From positions 1 through 64,000 of the forward strand of contig NZ_QEWP01000012.1 in NCBI RefSeq assembly GCF_003121985.1: a DNA stretch of 64,000 nucleotides, written 5' to 3'. Below are positions 44,620-51,813 of this stretch, in pieces; the stretch's first letter is position 1, and each line of letters opens with the position of its first letter. This DNA is from Marinilabilia rubra. Lineage in GTDB: Bacteria > Bacteroidota > Bacteroidia > Bacteroidales > Marinilabiliaceae. The notes under the pieces were generated by a model. It worked only from the letters and a program-made list of their open reading frames with translations. It did not search any database and had not been told where the DNA came from. The position numbers and the translations under genes are program-made.

Positions 44620-45936
44620 ATGGAATTAAAAAAAGAGCTCAAAATATTAGGCTGGATCATAGCCATTTTTCTTTTTGCCTTCTTTATGCCACTAGACAGC
44701 GCCCGCTTCCAGGAGGCCATCATGGCAACTTTTGATTTGACAAAGTGGTATGCTCAGGAGCACGTAATTTTGTGTTTGTTACCTGCCTTCTTTATTGCCG
44801 GAGTAATAGCAGTTTTTGTCAGTCAGGGAGCCGTCATGAAATATTTTGGGGCCAACGCAAAAAAGTGGTTATCATATACAGTAGCTTCCGTTTCAGGCAC
44901 TATCCTGGCGGTTTGCAGTTGCACCATTTTGCCTCTCTTTTCGAGCATTCACAAGCGGGGTGCAGGCCTGGGGCCGGCCATTGCCTTTCTTTACAGCGGA
45001 CCGGCCATTAATATTTTAGCAATAATACTTACAGCGCGTATTCTTGGTATTGAAATGGGAATTGCACGCATTATTGGAGCAGTTGTGTTTGCCGTCGTCA
45101 TAGGCTCAATTATGTCACTCATTTACAACAAAGAGGAAAAAGCCAAGCGCGAGGAGCAAATGAACTTCCCTAATGTACCTGAGGAGCGGCCTATGTGGCA
45201 AACAGCATTTCATTTCTTCACACTAGTTTTGATTCTTGTCTTTGCCAACTGGGGAAAACCAGCCGGGGATGTCACGAGTGGAACCTGGTATTGGCTGTGG
45301 GCCCACAAATGGCATTTCACATCATTTTTCTCCCTTTTGCTTGTATTTTCACTTCTCTACATTCTCAAACTCAAGTGGCAATACGTTTTGCTTGGGGTGA
45401 TTGCAACAGCCGCTTCAGCATTTCTGACATCTTCTCCCCTTGTCCCCATGGTCGTTGGCATTGCTGCTTTAAGCATCATCACCCTTACCGACAAGAAAAA
45501 TGAGGAAAACCGGGAGTGGACAATTTCTACCTGGGATTTTGCTAAACAAATTATGCCACTTCTGGCAATAGGCGTTGTGATTGCAGGGTTTCTTTTGGGA
45601 TCTACTCATGGTGATACGGCCATGGCCGGAATAATCCCCAATAATTGGATTGCCTCTCTTGTAGGAGGAAATTCTCTATTCTCTAACTTTTTTGCATCCA
45701 TTGTTGGAGCCTTTATGTATTTTGCCACCCTTACAGAAGTGCCCATCCTGCAGGGACTGATGGCTGCCGGCATGGGCAAAGGTCCGGCACTCGCTTTACT
45801 ATTAGCTGGTCCATCACTTTCACTTCCCAACATGTTGGTAATTCGCGGAGTAATGGGAACACAAAAGACATTGGTATATGTCGGACTGGTAGTTATTATG
45901 GCAACTGTTTCAGGGTTAATCTTTGGTGCCCTGTAA
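44620..45936 (+). CDS. arsP: ArsP-like permease (DUF318 family)
   Basis: A 438-residue inner-membrane permease with about ten hydrophobic segments. Family marks are VSGTILAVCSCTILPLFSSI (the conserved CSCTxxP motif), FLYSGPAINILAIILTARIL, and late PILQGLMAAGMGKGPALALL. ArsP proteins export trivalent methyl- and aryl-arsenicals; the conserved cysteines of the CSC motif are thought to take part. It is last in the run arsR1, CxxC protein, arsF, arsG, permease, with a 130-bp gap before it that contains a CTTTGCG-type dispersed motif. The substrate in this organism is inferred from context. Confidence 0.86.
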   Translation: MELKKELKILGWIIAIFLFAFFMPLDSARFQEAIMATFDLTKWYAQEHVILCLLPAFFIAGVIAVFVSQGAVMKYFGANAKKWLSYTVASVSGTILAVCSCTILPLFSSIHKRGAGLGPAIAFLYSGPAINILAIILTARILGIEMGIARIIGAVVFAVVIGSIMSLIYNKEEKAKREEQMNFPNVPEERPMWQTAFHFFTLVLILVFANWGKPAGDVTSGTWYWLWAHKWHFTSFFSLLLVFSLLYILKLKWQYVLLGVIATAASAFLTSSPLVPMVVGIAALSIITLTDKKNEENREWTISTWDFAKQIMPLLAIGVVIAGFLLGSTHGDTAMAGIIPNNWIASLVGGNSLFSNFFASIVGAFMYFATLTEVPILQGLMAAGMGKGPALALLLAGPSLSLPNMLVIRGVMGTQKTLVYVGLVVIMATVSGLIFGAL

Positions 45937-46134
45937 TAGGTTCTCAACGAACTACTCATTTACCACCTCGATTTTAGAGTAAAAAGACATTACGAACATT
46001 TGATTGCATATAGTGTTTTCTTCGAAAATAACTGATTTAGCTATTGGCAAAATGAAACTAGCATGATGGATAATTTACATCCTGATTGATGGCAATTAAT
46101 ACCAGGCTCGTTTCTATCCGTAAATTAAATTACA

Positions 46135-46605
46135 ATGAAGAAATATCTGACAGTGATCGTTTTCCTGCTAATGGCAGGCTCAGCTTTATCGCAAGACAAT
46201 AATGTTAAACCGTACAAATTAATCATGGGTGCCAGAGTCAACCCTTTAGTTATTTATGATTTTGACGGAAACCGAAATGAAGCGGTTCGCCTGCATGGCG
46301 AAATTGGATTAATGTGGAACAAAAAATGGTATTTTTCGTTTGGGTACACACCTTATATGAACAGCCTTTACACTTTCAACGAGTATTGGTTTTTAGGAAT
46401 GGATAAAAAAATCCCTGTTTCGATCGTTGCTTCGGCTGAATATATGGCAGACAACGACAAATTCATTTTGCAGGGTGGCCCCAACATGAAGCTTCAGGGT
46501 GGAAATGTTTTTGCATTTTTGTTTACCCCTGCAGATAAGGTTGATTGGGGCCTTAAACTAGGAGCTTTTATTCCCCTGAACGTCATTTTAAAGGAAAGAA
46601 AATAA
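46135..46605 (+). CDS. Exported beta-rich protein upstream of a cation transporter
   Basis: A 156-residue protein with a signal peptide (YLTVIVFLLMAGSALSQ). The mature part alternates hydrophobic and polar residues with many aromatics (EIGLMWNKKWYFSFGYTPYM, WGLKLGAFIPLNV), suggesting a small outer-membrane beta-barrel or lipocalin-like sheet. I do not recognise a named family. Its stop overlaps the start of the cation transporter (TAATG), so the two proteins are translationally coupled and probably work together in metal handling. The gene lies inside the arsenic region but has no arsenic-specific feature. Confidence 0.6.
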   Translation: MKKYLTVIVFLLMAGSALSQDNNVKPYKLIMGARVNPLVIYDFDGNRNEAVRLHGEIGLMWNKKWYFSFGYTPYMNSLYTFNEYWFLGMDKKIPVSIVASAEYMADNDKFILQGGPNMKLQGGNVFAFLFTPADKVDWGLKLGAFIPLNVILKERK

Positions 46606-47402
46606 TGCAAAAGTCGACATACAAGATTTCGAAGATGGATTGCCCATCGGAAGAGAACCTTATCCGCATGAAACTCGATGGCATAAATGATATCAGGCAT
46701 TTGGAGTTCGACATCGAAAATCGAAGCCTGACTGTTTTCCATTTAGACGGCAATGACGAGATCACAAAGGAACTTGAAAGCCTGAAACTGGGAGCCAATC
46801 TGGTAAAAACAGAATCCACAGATGATTCCGACTTTTATGCAAAAAGCGTAAAGGGGCAGTCCAAATTATTATGGACCGTGCTTCTAATCAATTTCAGTTT
46901 CTTCGTTATAGAAATTACCACAGGTTTTATCTCGGGGTCAATGGGATTAGTAGCCGATTCGCTTGACATGCTTGCCGATGCTGCTGTTTATGGCTTGAGC
47001 CTTTGGGCCGTTGGGACAGCCGTTTCCCGAAAAAAGAAGGTTGCCCGACTCAGCGGTTATTTCCAAATAGCCCTGGCAGGATTTGGCTTGATTGAAGTTA
47101 TCCGGAGATTTATTGGGGTTGAGGCCATCCCGGATTTTCAAACCATGATTATTGTGTCATCACTGGCACTTGTTGCCAACTCGGTTTGTCTCTATTTACT
47201 TCAGAAATCGAAAAGCAACGAAGCCCACATGAAAGCCAGCATGATATTCACCTCCAATGATGTTATTATCAATGGCGGAGTTATTATTGCCGGAGTTTTG
47301 GTTTTGATCACTCAATCGAAATACCCGGATTTGATTATTGGCGCCATTGTATTCATGATAGTGGTTAGAGGGGCAATCAGAATTTTGAAACTGGGGAAAT
47401 AG
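46605..47402 (+). CDS. Cation transporter, CDF-like, with N-terminal metal-binding-type domain
   Basis: A 265-residue inner-membrane protein. Residues 1-70 resemble a ferredoxin-like HMA domain but with MDCPSEENL instead of CxxC, so only one cysteine is present. The membrane part has six hydrophobic segments, with the CDF metal-site pattern GLVADSLDMLADAAVYGLS (DxxxD) in TM2 and FTSNDVIINGGV in TM5, where Asn-Asp replaces the usual HxxxD. Divergence at the TM5 site suggests altered metal choice. Family members efflux Zn2+, Co2+ or Cd2+; the substrate here is unknown. Coupled to the preceding exported protein by a 1-base overlap. Confidence 0.84.
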   Translation: MQKSTYKISKMDCPSEENLIRMKLDGINDIRHLEFDIENRSLTVFHLDGNDEITKELESLKLGANLVKTESTDDSDFYAKSVKGQSKLLWTVLLINFSFFVIEITTGFISGSMGLVADSLDMLADAAVYGLSLWAVGTAVSRKKKVARLSGYFQIALAGFGLIEVIRRFIGVEAIPDFQTMIIVSSLALVANSVCLYLLQKSKSNEAHMKASMIFTSNDVIINGGVIIAGVLVLITQSKYPDLIIGAIVFMIVVRGAIRILKLGK

Positions 47403-47444
47403 AGAAATAATGTAATAAATATTAATGCTTTCAACTACCATTTC

Positions 47445-47591
47445 ATGCATCAATTAGTCAAAGACCTCCGTTTTAGGCATTTACTGACCGGAGTGGCAAT
47501 TATCACCATGCTTTTCTTAGCAGGCTGTGCTTCCTCCCGCCAGGCAGGGAGACATCAAGCATTGCCATGCCCATGCTCCAGACAAAAGTGA
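47445..47591 (+). CDS. Small cysteine-tailed lipoprotein (48 aa)
   Basis: A 48-codon frame with good lipoprotein character. Residues 1-28 are an SPII signal: Lys/Arg-containing start (MHQLVKDLRFRH), hydrophobic core LLTGVAIITMLFL and lipobox LAGC (Cys28). The mature peptide is only ~21 residues and ends QALPCPCSRQK, with a Cys-Pro-Cys cluster that could bind a soft metal. It starts 43 bp after the cation transporter stop and ends 36 bp before the arsR2 operators. No homologue can be named. It is shorter than usual gene-calling cut-offs, so it is easily missed. Confidence 0.5.
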   Translation: MHQLVKDLRFRHLLTGVAIITMLFLAGCASSRQAGRHQALPCPCSRQK

Positions 47592-47627
47592 TATCAACAA
47601 TTGGTCTGGGATAAAACCCAATATCAA

Positions 47628-47645
47628 TGACGTATAATTACGTCA
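47628..47645 (+). promoter_or_regulatory. Upstream ArsR-type operator (perfect palindrome)
   Basis: TGACGTATAATTACGTCA is an 18-bp perfect palindrome (7-bp arms, 4-bp centre). Its half-site TGACG recurs in the second operator 29 bp downstream (centre to centre), suggesting two bound repressor dimers on nearly the same helix face. Confidence 0.7.
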
Positions 47646-47653
47646 CATCAAAT

Positions 47654-47677
47654 ATTTGACGTATATTTGCGTCAAAT
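47654..47677 (+). promoter_or_regulatory. ArsR operator enclosing the -7 element of the arsR2 promoter
   Basis: ATTTGACG-N8-CGTCAAAT, a perfect inverted repeat. The 8-bp spacer is TATATTTG (47662-47669), an exact -7 promoter element. Transcription would start near 47677, only about 10 bases before the ArsR2 ATG. This is a textbook arrangement for autorepression, released by arsenite. Confidence 0.8.
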
Positions 47678-47685
47678 TAGCAAAA

Positions 47686-48015
47686 ATGGTACTTGCAAAA
47701 ACAACCTTATTCGATTCTGATCTACAGGAAGCCGCCCAACTTTACAAAGCTTTGGGGCATCCTGCACGCCTGCAGATCTTGCGTTACCTGGCCGATACAA
47801 AGAGTTGTATTACGGGCGATATTTCTGAAGAATTGCCATTGAGCAGAACAACAGTCAATCAACATCTGACTGAATTAAAGAAAGCCGGACTAATCCAGGG
47901 GCATGTAAACGGCAAGCGCACCAATTACTGTCTGAATCCTGAAAAAGTAAAAGTATTAAAGAAAATCTATAAATCATTTATAGAGGAAATTGAGGCAAAT
48001 AATCTGGAGTGCTGA
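47686..48015 (+). CDS. arsR: ArsR-family arsenic-responsive repressor (arsR2)
   Basis: A 109-residue winged-helix repressor. I start at ATG 47686; a TTG 30 bases upstream in the same frame would place the start inside the operator. The core is LYKALGHPARLQILRYLADT, recognition helix LPLSRTTVNQHLTELKKAGL, wing YCLNPEK. Candidate arsenite ligands are Cys41 (SCITGDIS), Cys82 and C-terminal Cys109; ELCVCDL is absent. It heads the arsC-arsM-acr3 run and is expected to repress it together with itself. It is a paralogue of arsR1 at 42.7 kb (same GxLS/GDIS variant of the metal loop). Confidence 0.95.
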   Translation: MVLAKTTLFDSDLQEAAQLYKALGHPARLQILRYLADTKSCITGDISEELPLSRTTVNQHLTELKKAGLIQGHVNGKRTNYCLNPEKVKVLKKIYKSFIEEIEANNLEC

Positions 48016-48089
48016 TAAGTTATGCGATTCCCACATTTGCAAGAGGTTTAAAATTCCATTATAAAAAATAACGACTAAAACATAAAAAC

Positions 48090-48515
48090 ATGAAGATTCT
48101 AATTTTATGCACGGGAAACAGCTGCCGAAGCCAAATGGCGCATGGATTCATGCAATCCTTCAACCCGGAATTGACCGTTAAATCAGCCGGAACAGAAGCA
48201 TCGGGCAAGCTCAATGCCAATGCTGTAAAAGCGATGAAGGAAATCGGGATTGACATCAGTCAGCATACCTCTGATTCTGTAAATAAATATATTAATGATG
48301 AGTGGGATTACGTTATCACCGTATGTGGAGGAGCTAACGAAAACTGTCCGGTGTTTACGGGTAAAGTAAAGCATCGCCTGCACATGGGCTTTGACGACCC
48401 TTCGCATGCCACAGGCAGTGATGAGTTCATATGGAGTGAATTCATTCGTGTGCGCGACGAGATTAAAGAGACATTCCAAAAATTTTATAAAGAAGAAATT
48501 GAACCTCAGTTATGA
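48090..48515 (+). CDS. arsC: Thioredoxin-coupled arsenate reductase ArsC
   Basis: A 141-residue LMW-phosphatase-fold enzyme that reduces As(V) to As(III). The P-loop LCTGNSCRSQMAHG holds nucleophile Cys7 and Cys12; the redox pair is Cys79 and Cys86 in VCGGANENCPVF. These match Cys10, Cys82 and Cys89 of the plasmid pI258 enzyme at constant offset, so the full three-cysteine relay of the thioredoxin-coupled class is intact. Its stop overlaps the arsM start (ATGA), so the two are translationally coupled. Confidence 0.96.
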   Translation: MKILILCTGNSCRSQMAHGFMQSFNPELTVKSAGTEASGKLNANAVKAMKEIGIDISQHTSDSVNKYINDEWDYVITVCGGANENCPVFTGKVKHRLHMGFDDPSHATGSDEFIWSEFIRVRDEIKETFQKFYKEEIEPQL

Positions 48516-49300
48516 ACCCACAAGATTTAAAACTCATTGTTCAGGATAAATACGGGCAAATTGCAGAGGGGCAAAAATCGTGTTGCGGTGGCGACAGTTG
48601 CTGCTCTTCAGTTGACTATACAGTTTTCAGTGAGGATTACTCATCACAACAAGGATATAACAAGGATGCGGACTTCGGTCTGGGGTGTGGGCTGCCCACA
48701 GAGTTTGCTCAAATTAAAGAGGGCCATCATGTATTGGACCTGGGAAGCGGAGCCGGGAATGATTGCTTTGTCGCCAGAACTCAAACCGGCGATGCAGGAA
48801 AAGTGACCGGCCTGGATTTCACCGAGGCGATGATTCAAAAGGCCAAAGAAAATCTGAAGAAAACAGGTTTTAAGAACATTGAATTTGTTCAGGGCGATAT
48901 TGAAGAGATGCCATTTTTCGATGCATCATTCGATGTGGTAATCAGCAATTGTGTGTTGAACCTGGTACCTGATAAGCAAAAAGCTTTTGCAGAGATATTC
49001 AGAGTGCTAAAACCCGGTGGTCATTTTTCTATTTCTGATGTGGTGATCGTTGGGAATCTTCCTGAAAGTCTGAAAGAAGATGCTGAAATGTATGCCGGTT
49101 GTGTTTCCGGAGCCATCCACAAAGATGAATACATTTCCATTGTCAAAAGACAGGGATTCTCTGGCATTACTGTTCAGAAGGAAAAAGAAATCGTTTTGTC
49201 AGATGAAGTTCTGCTGAATCACATCAGTGCTGATGAGCTGGAAGCCTTTAAGCAGTCAGGAAGCGGAATTTTTAGCATTACATTGTATGCTAAAAAGTAG
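48512..49300 (+). CDS. arsM: Arsenite S-adenosylmethionine methyltransferase ArsM
   Basis: A 262-residue cytosolic enzyme that methylates As(III) using SAM. The Rossmann SAM site VLDLGSGAGND is followed by VTGLDFTEAMI and the motif II/III region FDVVISNCVLN. The three conserved arsenic-binding cysteines appear as Cys59 (GLGCGLP), Cys147 (ISNCVLN) and Cys197 (MYAGCVSGA). An extra Cys-rich N-terminus (SCCGGDSCCSS, Cys24/25/30/31) may help capture As(III). It overlaps arsC by 4 bases. Methylated products could be exported by the ArsP-like permease at 44.6 kb. Confidence 0.96.
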   Translation: MNPQDLKLIVQDKYGQIAEGQKSCCGGDSCCSSVDYTVFSEDYSSQQGYNKDADFGLGCGLPTEFAQIKEGHHVLDLGSGAGNDCFVARTQTGDAGKVTGLDFTEAMIQKAKENLKKTGFKNIEFVQGDIEEMPFFDASFDVVISNCVLNLVPDKQKAFAEIFRVLKPGGHFSISDVVIVGNLPESLKEDAEMYAGCVSGAIHKDEYISIVKRQGFSGITVQKEKEIVLSDEVLLNHISADELEAFKQSGSGIFSITLYAKK

Positions 49301-49389
49301 TTGCTACGCAATTGCTTCTTTACCAGGATCCAGAAAGGTTAAATAAACTCTTTGTCTTTGAGAATCTTGGCGTTAAAACAAGAAAAACT

Positions 49390-50421
49390 ATGAGCAACGA
49401 AAAAAGAAAAATAGGATTTTTTGAAAAGTACCTCACCATCTGGGTAGCACTGGGAATTTTAGGCGGAATTGGAATTGGCCACTTTGCCGGGGATTCCATT
49501 GAAGTTATCAGCAGCCTGGAAATTGCCAAAGTTAACATTCCAGTGGCCATCCTTATATGGCTCATGATCTATCCCATGATGTTGCAGGTAGATTTTTCCA
49601 GCATCAAAAAAATAGGGAAAAGGCCCAAAGGAGTGGTTTTAACACTTATCGTAAACTGGCTTATTAAACCATTTACCATGGCCTTTTTTGCCTGGTTGTT
49701 TTTCTCAAATTTGTACCAGGCATGGATTGACCCGGCAATGGCTGGCGAGTATATTGCGGGTGCCATTATTCTGGGGGCAGCGCCATGTACAGCCATGGTA
49801 TTTGTCTGGTCTTATCTCACAAATGGTGATCCCAATTACACATTGGTACAAGTGTCCATCAACGACCTGATAATTTTGGTGGCTTTTGTGCCCATTGTAG
49901 GCTTGTTGCTGGGTATTACGAATATCAGTATCCCCTATGACACCCTTGTCGCCAGTATTTTAATTTTCGTAGTGGTACCATTGGTGGCAGGCGTTATCAC
50001 TCAAAGGCTGCTTATCAAAAGTCATGGAAAGGAGTGGTTTAAAAACATTTTTATGCCGAAACTTAAACCCGTAAGTATTGCGGCATTGCTTATAACCCTT
50101 GTTTTGTTGTTTGCTTTTCAGGGACAAAACATCGTAAATAATCCTCTCATTATCTTATTGGCTGCAGTTCCGCTGGTCATTCAGACCTATTTCATATTTT
50201 TCATCACGTGGTTTGCAGGCAAAAAACTTAAACTCCCCCACCCCGTTTGCTCTCCGGCAGCAATGATTGGGGCCAGTAATTTTTTCGAACTGGCTGTGGC
50301 AGTGGCTATTTCACTCTTTGGATTGCAATCACCAGCTGCTCTGGTAACTGTTGTTGGAGTTTTGGTGGAAGTGCCGGTTATGCTTTCATTGGTAGCTTTA
50401 GCCAATAAGTGGAAGTATTAG
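49390..50421 (+). CDS. acr3: Arsenite efflux transporter Acr3
   Basis: A 343-residue inner-membrane arsenite/H+ antiporter of the Acr3 (BART) family with ten hydrophobic segments. The start is ATG 49390 (MSNEKRKIGFFEKYLTIW); an in-frame upstream ATG at 49312 gives an unlikely hydrophilic extension. The conserved GAAPCTAMVFVWS holds the functionally required cysteine of TM4. Also present are NDLIILVAF in TM5 and SPAAMIGASNFFELAVAVAI near TM9 (split: SPAAMIGASNFFEL, AVAVAI). It is last in arsR2-arsC-arsM-acr3 and is the main As(III) exporter. Confidence 0.96.
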   Translation: MSNEKRKIGFFEKYLTIWVALGILGGIGIGHFAGDSIEVISSLEIAKVNIPVAILIWLMIYPMMLQVDFSSIKKIGKRPKGVVLTLIVNWLIKPFTMAFFAWLFFSNLYQAWIDPAMAGEYIAGAIILGAAPCTAMVFVWSYLTNGDPNYTLVQVSINDLIILVAFVPIVGLLLGITNISIPYDTLVASILIFVVVPLVAGVITQRLLIKSHGKEWFKNIFMPKLKPVSIAALLITLVLLFAFQGQNIVNNPLIILLAAVPLVIQTYFIFFITWFAGKKLKLPHPVCSPAAMIGASNFFELAVAVAISLFGLQSPAALVTVVGVLVEVPVMLSLVALANKWKY

Positions 50422-50481
50422 ATTGCTATTAAAGTTAATTATGTGGTAATATAAAACACAGCAGAAAACTTTATTTATAAA

Positions 50482-50515
50482 AATTGAGGGCTTCACTCAA
50501 AGTGAAACCCTCAAT
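50482..50515 (+). terminator. Hairpin after the ars operon, probable terminator
   Basis: AATTGAGGGCTTCAC pairs with GTGAAACCCTCAATT with one mismatch around a 4-nt loop. The following DNA (CATAATTCATATCTT) is only moderately T-rich, so intrinsic termination is likely but not perfect. It lies 60 bp past the acr3 stop. Confidence 0.55.
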
Positions 50516-50536
50516 TCATAATTCATATCTTAGTTG

Positions 50537-50682
50537 AATACTCCGTTAAACTTTTACAATAGATTCGTAATCAATTGATTATAAGAGCACTCTCTTTTTT
50601 ATTAATGTGCAGAATTTCAGCATGATACGAATCATCTTACATCTAATATCTATCCCGAAGCATCGGGACTAACGATCTATTG
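50537..50682 (-). repeat. Intergenic repeat family R1, copy D
   Basis: In minus orientation it runs from CAATAGATCGTTAG to AAAGTTTAACGGAGTATT, 146 bp. Just inside its left end is an inserted palindrome TCCCGATGCTTCGGGA (50653-50668), at the same relative place where copy A has a different palindrome. It keeps the CTGCAC block shared with copy C. Confidence 0.75.
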
Positions 50683-50695
50683 TTACTTGAATTTC

Positions 50696-51274
50696 CTAAT
50701 AGTTCTCAGGCTCAATTTCGAAATGCTCCTGAGAATGGTTACATGCAGGACAGGCTTTTGGTGCCTTATTGGCCTCATGCACAAATCCACACACACGACA
50801 TCTCCAGCGAACTTTTTCTTCCCGCTCAAATACTTTCCCTTCATCCACATTCTCTTTAAGCTTACGGTAACGGGCTTCATGCTCTTTCTCCACCTTGGCA
50901 ATATTTTTAAAAACATTGGCCACTTTCTGAAACCCTTCAGCTGCAGCCACCTCAGCAAAATGAGGATACAGCTCTTCCCACTCTTCGTTTTCACCTGAGG
51001 CAGCTTCCGCGAGGTTCTCCGAAGTGGTTCCCACTTTTCCGGCAGGGTATGTAGCTGTAATTTCTACAGGACCACCTTCCAGGAATTTGAAAAAACGCTT
51101 GGCATGCTGCAACTCCTGCTCAGCAGTTTCCAAAAAGATGGCTTCAATCTGACGGTATCCCTCTTCACGGGCCTGTTTGGCAAACATAGTATAACGACTT
51201 CTGGCCTGTGATTCACCTGCAAAAGCTTTCAACAGGTTCTTTTCTGTCTCAGTTCCTTTTAATGACTTTTCCAT
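50696..51274 (-). CDS. rbr: Rubrerythrin
   Basis: A 192-residue non-haem di-iron peroxidase that removes H2O2 in anaerobes and microaerophiles. The ferritin-like domain supplies Glu/His ligands in AFAGESQARSRY, LETAEQELQHAKRFF and VANVFKNIAKVEKEHEARY. The C-terminal rubredoxin domain has CRVCGFV and CPACNHS for Fe(SCys)4. Length and order are standard. It is a single gene on the minus strand, downstream of repeat copy D. With Bcp, the redoxins, the exported Ni-SOD and TrxB it makes up a broad oxidative-stress set, fitting an organism with low-oxygen habits (inference). Confidence 0.97.
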   Translation of the reverse strand: MEKSLKGTETEKNLLKAFAGESQARSRYTMFAKQAREEGYRQIEAIFLETAEQELQHAKRFFKFLEGGPVEITATYPAGKVGTTSENLAEAASGENEEWEELYPHFAEVAAAEGFQKVANVFKNIAKVEKEHEARYRKLKENVDEGKVFEREEKVRWRCRVCGFVHEANKAPKACPACNHSQEHFEIEPENY

Positions 51275-51813
51275 TTTTATCTATTTAATTTTGATTTTTA
51301 CTGTTTCATTGTTCGAAAATAATATTCCACCAATTGAGAATGAAACCAAATTAGAGAAATACTAAGAAACTGTTTAAATTTTGCTTTTAGAAGATGTTTT
51401 TGAAGACTTGAGTTCTTAGACAAGTCAAAATTGACACGAATAGCAACGCTTTTTAGTGTCGGTCTATAATGTCTGCTTTGAAATAGAGTAGTCATGTGTC
51501 TGGTCAGAAAGTTCCAGTTGCAATCCCGAGGCTTCGGGAGCGAAGCCCCTAAAAGCGGAGTCCATATGCTTCTGGATGAGCATTTTGGTGGCAAGCACAA
51601 CGCAGCAAATGGGACTTTATGGACAGGCACTATTTAAGGAAATTTTGACGAAGTATAAGAGCTCAAGACCAGAAGACATCCAAAAGGATAAAACTTAAAC
51701 AGTTTCTAAAATCTCGTAAGTATATAAATAAGAATGCGCTCAACCCAATAATTGCGATTTAACTTGGTAAAATGTATTTTTACACAATACACACACTTTT
51801 AAAACATAAAAAA
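51275..51813. other. Intergenic region mostly filled by an inverted-repeat element
   Basis: Between rubrerythrin (minus) and the SMP-30-like gene (plus). The 343-bp element at 51365-51707 takes most of it. The remaining ~100 bp before the SMP-30-like start is AT-rich with no clear promoter. A minus-strand frame at 51298-51630 lies inside the element and shows no protein-like features. Confidence 0.5.
51365..51707. mobile_element. Non-coding element with ~50-bp terminal inverted repeats (MITE-like)
   Basis: Left end AGAAACTGTTTAAATTTT and right end (reverse complement) AGAAACTGTTTAAGTTTT match; similarity continues over about 50 bp (GATG...GACTTGAG...CTTA on the left; GATG...GTCTTGAG...CTTA on the right). 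The 240-bp interior holds a CCCGAGGCTTCGGG hairpin and no transposase frame. No clear target duplication is visible. A solo end occurs at 2177-2198. It is probably a non-autonomous derivative of an insertion sequence located elsewhere. Confidence 0.65.

Noticed and set aside
47656-47685. Upstream TTG start for arsR2
   Set aside because: It lies inside the operator/promoter palindrome, upstream of the predicted transcription start; ATG 47686 gives a normal ArsR N-terminus.
49312-49389. Upstream ATG for acr3
   Set aside because: The added residues are unlike any Acr3 N-terminus; ATG 49390 fits the family.
51298-51630. Minus-strand 110-codon frame
   Set aside because: It lies inside the inverted-repeat element, has no protein-like composition or domain, and its end simply reads the terminal repeat.
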